A stretch of DNA of 64,000 nucleotides, from the NCBI GenBank assembly GCA_029821735.1, contig JALGSU010000012.1, forward strand, positions 62,001-126,000, given 5' to 3'. Below, piece after piece: positions 25,430 through 33,560 of this stretch. A model generated the notes under the pieces. That model searched no databases. It was not told where the DNA came from and was given only the letters and a program-made list of their open reading frames with translations. The first letter of the stretch is position 1. Every line of letters begins with the position of its first letter. The position numbers were made by a program, and so were the translations under genes. The DNA is from Candidatus Zipacnadia bacterium. Its GTDB lineage: Bacteria > Armatimonadota > Zipacnadia > Zipacnadales > UBA5352.

Positions 25430-26509
25430 ATGACCAATCGTGAGCGCATACTGGCCACCTTCCGCGGCGAGCCGGTCGACCGGCTCGTCTGGCAACCGCG
25501 CCTTGAGCATTGGCACAACTACAACCGGAAGATGGGGTCGCTGCCCGAACGCTATCGGGACATGGAGCTCTTCGAGTTGTATGACGACCTCGGCTGCTCG
25601 GTGCGATACGCGGGGCGGCCGCTGCGTGCCACCTATGACAAATGCAATGCGCGCATGGAGCGCGACGAGACCGGCTGGGTGACCTACTACGAGACCCCGA
25701 TCGGGACGCTGACCGGGGTGTACCGCTATGGTGAGGAAGGTACGTCGGCACATCGCGCCAAGTTCCCGATTGAGCGCCTCGAGGACATCCCGGTCATGGA
25801 GTATTTCCTCTCAGACGAGCACTGGGAGTTCGACCAGGAGGTCTTTGAGGCCACTGAAGAGCGCCTCGGCGACCGTGGTGTGTGCCAGTTCTACTTCAAC
25901 CGCTCACACCTGGCTCGGCTGATTATCGACTTTATGGGCTTCGAGAACACGATCTACACGCTCAACGACCATCAAGAGCGCATGGAGCAGCTCTTCGAGC
26001 ATATCGAGCGCTGCGAAGACCACCTCTTCGACGCGCTGAGCGCCAGCCCGGTGCAGATCCTGAACTTCGGGGACAACATCGACTCTTTCCTGACCCCGCC
26101 CTCGCTCTTTGAGCGCTACCTGATGCCACATTACGAGCAGCGCTGCGAGCAACTTCATAGTGCGGGCAAGTTCACGCACATCCACATGGACGGGAATCTG
26201 CGCCCGTTGCTCCCACTGCTGAGCAAGCTACCGCATCACGGCATCGAGGCGCCCACTCCGCTACCGCAGGGCGACGTGACCTGCGAAGAGATGGCCGAGG
26301 CGATGGCCGGCAAGGTCATGATTGACGGCATCACCTGCCTGCATTTCCTGCCCTCATATTCGTATGAGGAGCTCGAGGAATTCACCATTCGCCTGCTCGA
26401 TCTCTTCAGCCCGCGCTGCATCCTGGGCATCTCGGATGAGATCTCCCCGCCGGGGGACATCGAAAAGGTGCGATTTGTTGCGGAAATCGTCGCAAACTAC
26501 GCCCCGTGA
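25430..26509 (+). CDS. Uroporphyrinogen-decarboxylase-fold protein
   Basis: A 359-residue URO-D family protein opening with MTNRERILATFRGEPVDRLVW. Residues around the last third (FTHIHMDGNLRPLLPLL) occupy the place where MtaA-type methyltransferases have HxCG, but here the cysteine is replaced (HMDG), so zinc binding is doubtful. It is not the haem-pathway HemE, whose substrate-binding sequence is absent. The start is the second ATG, six bases after GGGAG; an earlier ATG at 25412 adds six residues. It is divergent from a Gfo/Idh/MocA gene; the two families often neighbour each other in sugar-processing clusters. Function unknown. Confidence 0.8.
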   Translation: MTNRERILATFRGEPVDRLVWQPRLEHWHNYNRKMGSLPERYRDMELFELYDDLGCSVRYAGRPLRATYDKCNARMERDETGWVTYYETPIGTLTGVYRYGEEGTSAHRAKFPIERLEDIPVMEYFLSDEHWEFDQEVFEATEERLGDRGVCQFYFNRSHLARLIIDFMGFENTIYTLNDHQERMEQLFEHIERCEDHLFDALSASPVQILNFGDNIDSFLTPPSLFERYLMPHYEQRCEQLHSAGKFTHIHMDGNLRPLLPLLSKLPHHGIEAPTPLPQGDVTCEEMAEAMAGKVMIDGITCLHFLPSYSYEELEEFTIRLLDLFSPRCILGISDEISPPGDIEKVRFVAEIVANYAP

Positions 26510-26553
26510 CGCCTGTTTTGGGGCGCCATGGCATGGCCGCTGAGCCCCACGAC

Positions 26554-26582
26554 TTTGACCGGGACCGTCTTTGTGCTATAAT
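26554..26582 (+). promoter_or_regulatory. Promoter for the ftsK transcript
   Basis: A perfect -10 TATAAT (26577-26582) follows a TTGACC -35 (26555-26560) with a 16-base spacer; TTTGAC one base earlier gives 17. It lies about 115 bases before the GTG of ftsK and is the only strong promoter seen before the five-gene plus-strand run. Confidence 0.65.
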
Positions 26583-26695
26583 TGGTGGTAACACAGGGCA
26601 TTGAGGACGCGGGCGGCTTCGCTGCACGCCTTCTCTGTGTGCCGAGGCATCATCGCAGCCATTAGACACAGCAACAGTGATCGGAGGTCGGCCCT

Positions 26696-29104
26696 GTGGC
26701 CCGTTCTGCCGAAGAGGCAGGCAGGCTCAAGCGTGAGATTGCGGCGATCGCACTGATCACCGCGGCGGCGCTGGTGCTTGCCAGCCTCGTCTACAGCGGA
26801 TCGTCCCCCCTCGAAGGCGGCGGTGTGCTTCCCCACTACATCGCCAGCGCTCTCCGACTGCTGTTTGGCGTAGGCGCGTACGCCGTTCCACTTGTGCTCT
26901 TCATCATCGGCGTCTGCTACTCAATGGACAAGCCGCAGATGGCCGCACCGCGCGCTCTCGTCGGCGCGGGGCTGCTCTTCATTGTGATCCTGACAGCGAC
27001 CGCCCTCCAAGTGTCTGGTGAGGACCAGTTCGACCCTGAGTGGGCCCGGCTCTACGGCGGCTACCTGGGGGCGAGCTTCGCGTACGCCTTCTCTCGCGTA
27101 CTGGGCGCCATGGGCACATGGATTGTCCTCGCGGGCATCGCGTTGGTCAGCCTGATACTCCTCACCCACACCTCCACCGCCCAGATGCTGCGAGGCCTCC
27201 TCGGCTCAATCGGCAGGGGCATCGCCCGCGTCTATACGGCGCTCGTCGACGCCTTCGCCTTCATGGGCGATCAGGTCGAGAGCCGGCCCAAGCGCAAACG
27301 GGCGCCGCGTGAGAAGAAGCCCAAACGCCGCCCGGATCGCGGGCCGGTGGTCGAGTTGGGTATGGGTGACGACGATGAGACGCTGGGCAATCCCGGGCCG
27401 ACCGTTCGCGTGCCCGACACGCCTCTGCCCCGACCGTCGTCCAAGCCGGCCCCGCGGCGCAAGCCCGACCAGAGCCAGCCGCCCCTGCTCGGCGACGATG
27501 ACCTCTATGAGCGCCCCTCGATCGAGATGCTGTCCGTGCTTGAGGAGCAGGTCGAGGTCGAGGCCAATGCAGAGGAAGCCACCGAGAACATCATCAAGCT
27601 CGAAGATACGCTGAGCAGCTTTGGCGTGTCTGCGAAGGTGACTCATTACGAGCAGGGCCCGGTGATTACGCGCTACGAGGTCGAGCCCGAGCGCGGCATC
27701 CGCGTGGGCAAGGTCGCGAGCCTCGCCGATGACCTCGCGATGGCGCTCGCGGCCGTGGACGTGCGCGTGGAAGCCCCGATCCCGGGCAAGTCCGCCGTTG
27801 GTATTGAGGTGCCCAACCACCACCGCAACGTGGTCAGCTTGCGCGGCGTGGTCGAGTCACAAGAGATGAAGGAGCACAACTCACCGGTGGCGGTGGCGCT
27901 GGGGCGGGACATTGGCGGACATCCGGTGGTCGCTGACCTCGAACGCATGCCTCACCTGCTGGTCGCTGGCGCCACCAACTCGGGCAAGAGCGTCTGCCTG
28001 CACTGCATCATCATCTCCATCCTCATGCGGTCGCGGCCTGATGAGGTCAAGTTCATCATGGTCGACCCCAAGCGCGTCGAGATGCGCCTGTATGACGGTA
28101 TCCCGCACCTCATGTCGCCGGTCGTGCACAGCCCCAAAGAGGCGGCCGACGTGCTGCGCAAGGTCATCCGCGAGATGGACAAGCGCTATGATCTGTTCGC
28201 GATGAAGAGCGTCGTCAATATCGCCGAGTTCAACGCCAAGGCGCGCGAGACCAAAGAGCACGTCGATCAGCAGTTCGAGCCCATGCCGCGGATCGTCATC
28301 ATCATCGACGAGTTGGCCGACCTGATGATGCAGGCCCGGGCAGAGTTTGAGTTCTCCATCTGTCGCCTTGCTCAGCTCGCCCGCGCCACTGGCATCCATC
28401 TGATCGTCGCCACTCAGCGCCCGTCCGTGAACGTCATCACCGGCACCATCAAGGCGAACATCCCGTCGCGTATAGCGCTGGCAGTCACCTCCCAGCACGA
28501 CTCGCGCACGATTCTCGACGGAATGGGCGCGGAACGCCTCATTGGCAGAGGCGACATGCTCTACTCGCCCTCCGATGCCAATCAGGCGACGCGCGTGCAG
28601 GGGGCATTCGTACCCAGGCCAGACCTGCAGCGTATCGTCGACCACCTCATGACGCAGGGCGCGCCGAACTTCGAGATCATCCCGCAGGTCCCCGATGACG
28701 ACGGCGACGACTTCGCGGGAGACCTCGAAGTCAGTGACAAGCTCTACGTGGCCGCTGTGCAGCACGTGGTGGGCGAGGCGGAGGCGTCGGTGTCGATGCT
28801 CCAGCGGCGTTTCAAGATCGGCTACGCGCGCGCGGGCCGCCTCATCGACTCGATGGAGCAGCGCGGCGTGGTCGGGCCACACGAGGGTCCCAAGCCGCGA
28901 ATGGTGATGATGACCCCCGATGGCCTCAACGATGTACTCGGCGACAGGGCCCCCGCAGTGGAGCCCTATGAGGAGCCCTATCAGGATCGCGAAGCCGACG
29001 CCTGGAACGAGGACATCGGCTCTGACGACGACCTCGACGAAGAGGAGTGGGACGAAGCGGAAGAGTCTGACGAGGAGGATGAAGAGCAGCCCGAGAGCGC
29101 GTGA
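26696..29104 (+). CDS. ftsK: DNA translocase FtsK/SpoIIIE
   Basis: An 802-residue septal DNA pump that moves chromosome termini through the division septum. The N-terminal 190 residues hold about four membrane helices (IAAIALITAAALVLASLVY, YAVPLVLFIIGVCYS and others). A basic, Pro-rich linker follows (about 200-280). The motor has alpha and beta domains, with the Walker A GATNSGKS at about residues 424-431, Walker B in RIVIIIDELADLMM, and ATQRPSVNVITGTIKANIP. The gamma winged helix is near 690-750 (VSMLQRRFKIGYARAGRLIDSMEQRGVVGP). The C-terminus is very acidic (EEEWDEAEESDEEDEEQ). The start is a GTG with GGAGG 8 bases upstream. Its stop overlaps the start of the methyltransferase gene. Confidence 0.95.
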   Translation: MARSAEEAGRLKREIAAIALITAAALVLASLVYSGSSPLEGGGVLPHYIASALRLLFGVGAYAVPLVLFIIGVCYSMDKPQMAAPRALVGAGLLFIVILTATALQVSGEDQFDPEWARLYGGYLGASFAYAFSRVLGAMGTWIVLAGIALVSLILLTHTSTAQMLRGLLGSIGRGIARVYTALVDAFAFMGDQVESRPKRKRAPREKKPKRRPDRGPVVELGMGDDDETLGNPGPTVRVPDTPLPRPSSKPAPRRKPDQSQPPLLGDDDLYERPSIEMLSVLEEQVEVEANAEEATENIIKLEDTLSSFGVSAKVTHYEQGPVITRYEVEPERGIRVGKVASLADDLAMALAAVDVRVEAPIPGKSAVGIEVPNHHRNVVSLRGVVESQEMKEHNSPVAVALGRDIGGHPVVADLERMPHLLVAGATNSGKSVCLHCIIISILMRSRPDEVKFIMVDPKRVEMRLYDGIPHLMSPVVHSPKEAADVLRKVIREMDKRYDLFAMKSVVNIAEFNAKARETKEHVDQQFEPMPRIVIIIDELADLMMQARAEFEFSICRLAQLARATGIHLIVATQRPSVNVITGTIKANIPSRIALAVTSQHDSRTILDGMGAERLIGRGDMLYSPSDANQATRVQGAFVPRPDLQRIVDHLMTQGAPNFEIIPQVPDDDGDDFAGDLEVSDKLYVAAVQHVVGEAEASVSMLQRRFKIGYARAGRLIDSMEQRGVVGPHEGPKPRMVMMTPDGLNDVLGDRAPAVEPYEEPYQDREADAWNEDIGSDDDLDEEEWDEAEESDEEDEEQPESA

Positions 29105-30090
29105 TCCACGCACTCACAATTACAGCAAGGGAGAATGGCCCATTGCAGCCCGATACGAAGCCAGCGGCCATCGGAACCACCGTTGCCGAGTCCAAGACTC
29201 GGCAGAAGGTTGATGCGGCGCAACCGAAGACAGTTCACGTCCGCAACACTCTCAACGACCTGATCGGTCGCGAGTGGATCAAGGCGACGAAGTCGTGGCT
29301 GGTCTGCGACTCCAGGCGCTACCACCGTAACCGTGACACCGAATTGCACCCGGCGCGCTACCCCGAGGAGCTTGTCGCGGAGTTCCTGAGGTTCTTCACG
29401 AAATCCGACGCCTGGGTGCTCGACCCTTTCTGCGGGAGTGGCGCGACGCTCGTTGCCTGCCTCGAAGAAGGGCGCCGCGGCGTCGGTGTCGAGATCAGCC
29501 CCGAGTATGCCGAGATGACGCGGTCGCGTCTGCCGCGCATGGACGAGGGCGAATTCGCTGCGGTAGTGGAAGCCGATTCGCGCCATTTGACCGACCCGGA
29601 CACGTGGGGCGGCGCCGATGGCCTGCCCATAGGCGATGACGGCCTGCCTCGATTTGACTTCATCATGACCTCGCCGCCCTACTGGAACATGCTCGGCAAG
29701 AGCCGCGGTGGCGTGCAATCCACGCACAAGGATCGCGCCAGCAAGGGCCTCGACACCGACTACGGTTGTGAAGAGGGCAATCTCGAACTACTGGAAGACT
29801 ACGACGAGTTCATTGAGGCTCTCGGCGGCATCTTCGACGACTGCGCGCGTTTGCTCAACGTCGGCAAGTACATGGTGGTAGTCATCCAGAACGTGCGCGT
29901 CCCTGACGGCTACGTCCGGCCTCTGGCATGGGACCTGGGGCGGCGCGTTGGCGAAACGCTCAGCTTCCAGGGCGAGCGTATCTGGTGCCAGGACTCAAAG
30001 AAGCTGGGGATATGGGGCTACCCGACGACTTTTGTGCCCAACTACCATCATCACTACTGCCTGATCTTCCGCCGGCAAAAGGAAGACTGA
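29101..30090 (+). CDS. DNA methyltransferase (N6-adenine/N4-cytosine type)
   Basis: A 329-residue AdoMet-dependent DNA methylase. DPFCGSGAT (108-116) is motif I, which binds AdoMet, and TSPPYW (190-195) is the catalytic motif IV, whose TSPPYW form is more typical of N4-cytosine enzymes. The order is motif I before motif IV, with the target-recognition region probably in the C-terminal 130 residues. No restriction enzyme gene is in the window, so it may be an orphan with a regulatory or replication-linked role. The GTG at 29101 overlaps the ftsK stop by 4 bases; a TTG at 29143 with AAGGGAG upstream is a good alternative start. Its stop overlaps the rimO ATG by one base. Confidence 0.83.
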   Translation: MIHALTITARENGPLQPDTKPAAIGTTVAESKTRQKVDAAQPKTVHVRNTLNDLIGREWIKATKSWLVCDSRRYHRNRDTELHPARYPEELVAEFLRFFTKSDAWVLDPFCGSGATLVACLEEGRRGVGVEISPEYAEMTRSRLPRMDEGEFAAVVEADSRHLTDPDTWGGADGLPIGDDGLPRFDFIMTSPPYWNMLGKSRGGVQSTHKDRASKGLDTDYGCEEGNLELLEDYDEFIEALGGIFDDCARLLNVGKYMVVVIQNVRVPDGYVRPLAWDLGRRVGETLSFQGERIWCQDSKKLGIWGYPTTFVPNYHHHYCLIFRRQKED

Positions 30091-31421
30091 TGGCCGAGAC
30101 CGTCGCGCTGGTGTCACTTGGCTGCGCCAAGAACCTCGTCGACTCCGAGGTCATGCTCGGAGTGCTCGAGCAGGCCGGCTATGAGGTGGTTGAGGATGTG
30201 GCGCAGGCCGACGCAATCATCGTGAACACTTGCGCCTTCATTGAGCCGGCGGTGAATGAGGCGGTCGAGGCGCTGCTGGACCTCGCCGAGATGAAAGCGG
30301 GTCGCTGCCGCGCGCTTATCTGCGCGGGCTGTCTGGCTCAGCGCTATGGTGGGGATCTGGCCGAGCAACTTGCCGAGGTGGACGCTTTCGTCGGGCCCGA
30401 CGGCGTGCCGGAGATTGCGCGAATTGTGAGCGAGACGCTCGGCGGTGGGCATCCCGTGATGGCTGAACCGCCCAACTTTCTGATGGACGCGGCCACCCCC
30501 CGGCGGCGCTCGGGCGCAGAATGGATGGCGTATCTGAAGATAGCCGAAGGCTGCGATCACCGGTGCGGCTACTGTCTGATTCCGGGGATCCGCGGGCCAT
30601 ACCGAAGTCGAACGACGGACGATATCCGCACCGAAGTCGACACGTTCATCTCGGAGGGAGTACGCGAAATATGCCTTATCGCCCAGGACACGTCGGCATG
30701 GGGCCGCGACCTCGACCCACCAGTCACACTCAGCGCCCTGTTGGCCTCATTCACCCAATCTGGCTACGACGGCTGGCTCAGACTCCAGTACCTGCACCCG
30801 TCCTCCGTGACCGAGGCACTCATTGAGGCAGTGCGCGATGTGCCCTGCGTTGTCCCATACTTCGACATCCCGTTCCAGCATGCGCACGCCGACGTGCTGC
30901 GCGCCATGCATCGGCCAGGCAATGCCGAGCGCTACCTCGAGCTGATCGAGTGCATTCGGACGACCATCCCCGGCGCCGCCCTGCGCACCACCTTCATCGT
31001 CGGCTATCCGGGGGAGACCGATGAGGCTTTCGGCGAGCTGCTCAGATTCGTCCGCGCGGCGCGCTTCGACCGACTCTCGGCCTTCACTTACTGGGACGAG
31101 GAGGGCACCGCGTCGAGCGAATTACCCGACAAGGTCCCCTCAGAGGAGGCCGAGAAGCGCCTCGCTGAGTTGATGGCGCTGCAGGAAGAGGTATCTCTGA
31201 GCAATAACCAGCGCTTCGTCGGTTGCTCGATGAGAGTGCTGATCGAGGGCGCTGTCGAGGACGGCGAGGGCGTGCAGGGGCGCTCGTATCGCGACGCTCC
31301 GGATGTCGACGGCGCAGTGGTACTACCAGACTGCTCGCCCCGCGTGATCGAGGCGGGGCAGTTCGTCGACGTAGTTGTCGAGGAGGCCCTCGAGCACGAC
31401 TTGATCGCCCGCCTTGAGTGA
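30090..31421 (+). CDS. rimO: Ribosomal protein S12 methylthiotransferase
   Basis: RimO is a radical-SAM enzyme that adds a methylthio group to an aspartate of ribosomal protein S12. The 443-residue protein has the two iron-sulfur sites in order: N-terminal UPF0004 domain with Cys12 (SLGCAKNLVDSE, the RimO-specific form), Cys48 and Cys81, then the radical SAM CxxxCxxC at Cys155, Cys159 and Cys162 (GCDHRCGYCLIPGIRG), and a C-terminal TRAM domain. It follows the methyltransferase gene with a one-base overlap (TGATG), so translation is coupled. A hairpin with a nine-base stem follows at 31435-31455. Confidence 0.95.
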   Translation: MAETVALVSLGCAKNLVDSEVMLGVLEQAGYEVVEDVAQADAIIVNTCAFIEPAVNEAVEALLDLAEMKAGRCRALICAGCLAQRYGGDLAEQLAEVDAFVGPDGVPEIARIVSETLGGGHPVMAEPPNFLMDAATPRRRSGAEWMAYLKIAEGCDHRCGYCLIPGIRGPYRSRTTDDIRTEVDTFISEGVREICLIAQDTSAWGRDLDPPVTLSALLASFTQSGYDGWLRLQYLHPSSVTEALIEAVRDVPCVVPYFDIPFQHAHADVLRAMHRPGNAERYLELIECIRTTIPGAALRTTFIVGYPGETDEAFGELLRFVRAARFDRLSAFTYWDEEGTASSELPDKVPSEEAEKRLAELMALQEEVSLSNNQRFVGCSMRVLIEGAVEDGEGVQGRSYRDAPDVDGAVVLPDCSPRVIEAGQFVDVVVEEALEHDLIARLE

Positions 31422-31434
31422 ACGGGCGATGGTC

Positions 31435-31455
31435 TGCAGAAGCGAGGCTTCTGCA
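31435..31455 (+). terminator. Short perfect hairpin after rimO
   Basis: TGCAGAAGC and GCTTCTGCA form a perfect 9-bp stem with a GAG loop, 13 bases after the rimO stop. No T-run follows. It may be a terminator, an mRNA-stabilising element or the leader of the next gene. Confidence 0.45.
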
Positions 31456-31527
31456 TAGCGGAGCGATGACCGGCGGTGGCCGGAGGCGTTCCGCACAACC
31501 AGGCCACGCGCAAAGGAGCATGGGGAC

Positions 31528-33423
31528 ATGGCTCAGGACAACGGTATTGCGCTGGACTATCTCGCGGACTGCATCTACGATGCGGTTCTCTGGCAACCGG
31601 GCGCTGTCAGGCCCGCGAACCTGGTGGGTTCGTTGCCCGGTGATTTGCGGGTGAGCGTGGGCCTGTTACGCAAACACCTCGCCTCCGACGACCGATTTGT
31701 GGAGGTGAACGGTCGGTATGACATCGCGGAGCGTGATGCGCTGGCCCTGCGCCCCTTCGGCGGGGTGATCACAGCTCTGCTTCGGGGCTACGGCCGGCCT
31801 ATGTCCGCACCTCTGCTGGCTCGCGCGCTGGCGCGCATCCGGGGTGGCTCACCCTCCGGAGCCCGCAAACTCCTCGACGAGTTCGTGTCGGGCCGCGACA
31901 CGGTCATGGACATCGAGGGCCACGTCATACTCGAGGATTGGCTGCTGCGTGTGCAAGGGGAGACGGATGAGGAGATGCTCTTCTACAATGGCCTGCAGGG
32001 AGACGAGAACCTGCAGCGTCTGTGGGACGGCTGCAAGCGTCGGAAAGTGCGCAAGCGCAATCCGGTCAACACCGCCGCGAGCATCCTCGAGTCGTTCAAG
32101 GAGCCCATCGATGTCGTCCAGCTTGCACTTCTGACCTGGTCGCTTCACCCGCAGGGATTTGATCCTGTTGAGTTCTTCGGCGGCGTGGTGGCGGACGATC
32201 AGATCGGGTTCGTGCATGGACCCCGGTGCGTGACCGACCGCCTGCTGGCCGCCGCCACCCGGCAGTTGCACAAGCTCTCTGAGAAGGCGACGGCCAAGGA
32301 CGAGGTGCTCCCGCCCGCGGAACTGGCCGCGCTGCTGGCCGAAGATCCGCCCGAGGGCACCGTCGACTATCTCAAAGAGGATGACGCGGACAACGTCCTC
32401 GAGATCGTGAGCAATGCCCGCGCCCCGATAGGCATCAATGAACTCCTCGCCGACGTCCTGGAACTCAAGCCCAACGCCCGCAAATACAAAGTTGCCGCGC
32501 ATGCGCTGCGCGAGTTGTTCGACACTGACCTGGGCCTGACGACCACATCGGCGGGCTACTACCTCGCTCGAGATGCCGTGCCGGGCTGGATATCCACCGT
32601 CCCCGACGAGTTGGTGCCGGAGCCGCTGGATCCCGAAGAGGACGTGCTGCTGGCGGTAGAGGGCCTGCACGAGACGCTCCAGCCAGCGGTCGTCGACCCG
32701 AGCTGGGAGGATGTGTTGTCGGGCATCGTCTTTGAGGTGGAGGACTCACAGCTCACGCGTGACCGGCTGACCTATCCGCTCTTGTACCACCACCATCTTG
32801 CGGGCACCATGGCTGTTCGCGAGATCGACCGCGAGTTCTTTGCCGGTGACCAACCGATCTCGATGCTCACACTCCGCACCGCTGAGGGCGACTCGTTCTC
32901 GGTCTGGCTCAATCGCGAGATTGGTTTGCTGCTGGGCATGTCAGCCTGGTATAGCCAGAGCGTCTACCCGGCTGGCGCGGTCATTACCATCGACCCTACT
33001 GACACTCCCGGCGAGTTTGTGCTCGGCCAGGCTGCCCGCAAGAACGCCGCTGTAGCGATCGAAGCTGAGCGCCTTGCTGAGCTTGAGGAGTTGCGCGAGC
33101 GTGTGGCCATGCGCCCGACCACCGTCTTCGAGCTGCTGGTCAGACTGGTAGGCGATAACCGCTCGGGCATTCGCTTCGACGCCCTGTGGTCGGAGGCGAA
33201 CGCCGTGCGCCGCACGACCCGCTGGCAGATCGCGTCAGCGCTGAGTTGGTTCAAGTGCTTCGACTATGTCGGCGGCAAGACGCAGGGCTGGAAGTTCGTC
33301 TCCGATCGCATCAACGATGGTGGCGACGAGGCCCTCACCGAGTTCGTGATTGCCGGACAGCTGGCCGAGGACGCTGAGGATGTCGATGAACTGGCGGAGT
33401 TGGAGCAGCCGACTGAGGAGTGA
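31528..33423 (+). CDS. Large protein of 631 residues, unrecognised
   Basis: No family is recognised. The first 70 residues have a winged-helix-like look (LLRKHLASDDRFVEVNGRYDIAERDALAL), and two further segments resemble small helical, HARE-HTH-like repeats: PVNTAASILESFKEPIDVV at about 180 and RAPIGINELLADVLELKPNARKYKVAAHALRELF at about 300-335 (read in parts). A beta-rich part near 420-510 ends with YPAGAVITIDPTDTPGEFVLGQ. The tail is acidic. No membrane segment or signal peptide is seen, so it is probably cytosolic and may bind nucleic acid. It has an ATG with GGAG upstream and lies between rimO and gltX in a housekeeping block; gltX has its own promoter. Confidence 0.75.
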   Translation: MAQDNGIALDYLADCIYDAVLWQPGAVRPANLVGSLPGDLRVSVGLLRKHLASDDRFVEVNGRYDIAERDALALRPFGGVITALLRGYGRPMSAPLLARALARIRGGSPSGARKLLDEFVSGRDTVMDIEGHVILEDWLLRVQGETDEEMLFYNGLQGDENLQRLWDGCKRRKVRKRNPVNTAASILESFKEPIDVVQLALLTWSLHPQGFDPVEFFGGVVADDQIGFVHGPRCVTDRLLAAATRQLHKLSEKATAKDEVLPPAELAALLAEDPPEGTVDYLKEDDADNVLEIVSNARAPIGINELLADVLELKPNARKYKVAAHALRELFDTDLGLTTTSAGYYLARDAVPGWISTVPDELVPEPLDPEEDVLLAVEGLHETLQPAVVDPSWEDVLSGIVFEVEDSQLTRDRLTYPLLYHHHLAGTMAVREIDREFFAGDQPISMLTLRTAEGDSFSVWLNREIGLLLGMSAWYSQSVYPAGAVITIDPTDTPGEFVLGQAARKNAAVAIEAERLAELEELRERVAMRPTTVFELLVRLVGDNRSGIRFDALWSEANAVRRTTRWQIASALSWFKCFDYVGGKTQGWKFVSDRINDGGDEALTEFVIAGQLAEDAEDVDELAELEQPTEE

Positions 33424-33446
33424 GCGCCGGCGACGCTGAAAAGCTC

Positions 33447-33475
33447 TTGCGGCAAAGTGTGAACACGGTTAAGAT
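33447..33475 (+). promoter_or_regulatory. Promoter for gltX
   Basis: TTGCGG (33447-33452) and TAAGAT (33470-33475) are separated by 17 bases, about 85 bases before the gltX ATG. The -10 is identical to that of the FUN14 gene promoter. A stable hairpin follows within ten bases of the expected start site. Confidence 0.5.
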
Positions 33476-33483
33476 GGTACCCC

Positions 33484-33512
33484 CTGCCCGCGGGCCCCGC
33501 CGCCGCGGGCAG
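33484..33512 (+). promoter_or_regulatory. Hairpin at the start of the gltX leader
   Basis: CTGCCCGCGG and CCGCGGGCAG form a perfect 10-bp stem around a 9-base loop, 50 bases before the gltX ATG. It is in the untranslated leader if the promoter at 33447-33475 is used. It may protect the 5' end of the mRNA or act as an attenuator; it has no T-run. It could also be the terminator of the preceding gene. Confidence 0.45.
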
Positions 33513-33560
33513 TTGAACGTGATTGCCAACGCTTCCTCCGGGATAGAGGAGTAAAGAGAC

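Noticed and set aside
27881..29113. A 410-codon minus-strand frame opposite ftsK
   Set aside because: It is opposite the FtsK motor motifs; its composition is that of an antisense shadow.
29101..30090. Restriction-modification system
   Set aside because: Only the methylase is present, locked between core genes; no endonuclease or specificity gene is nearby.
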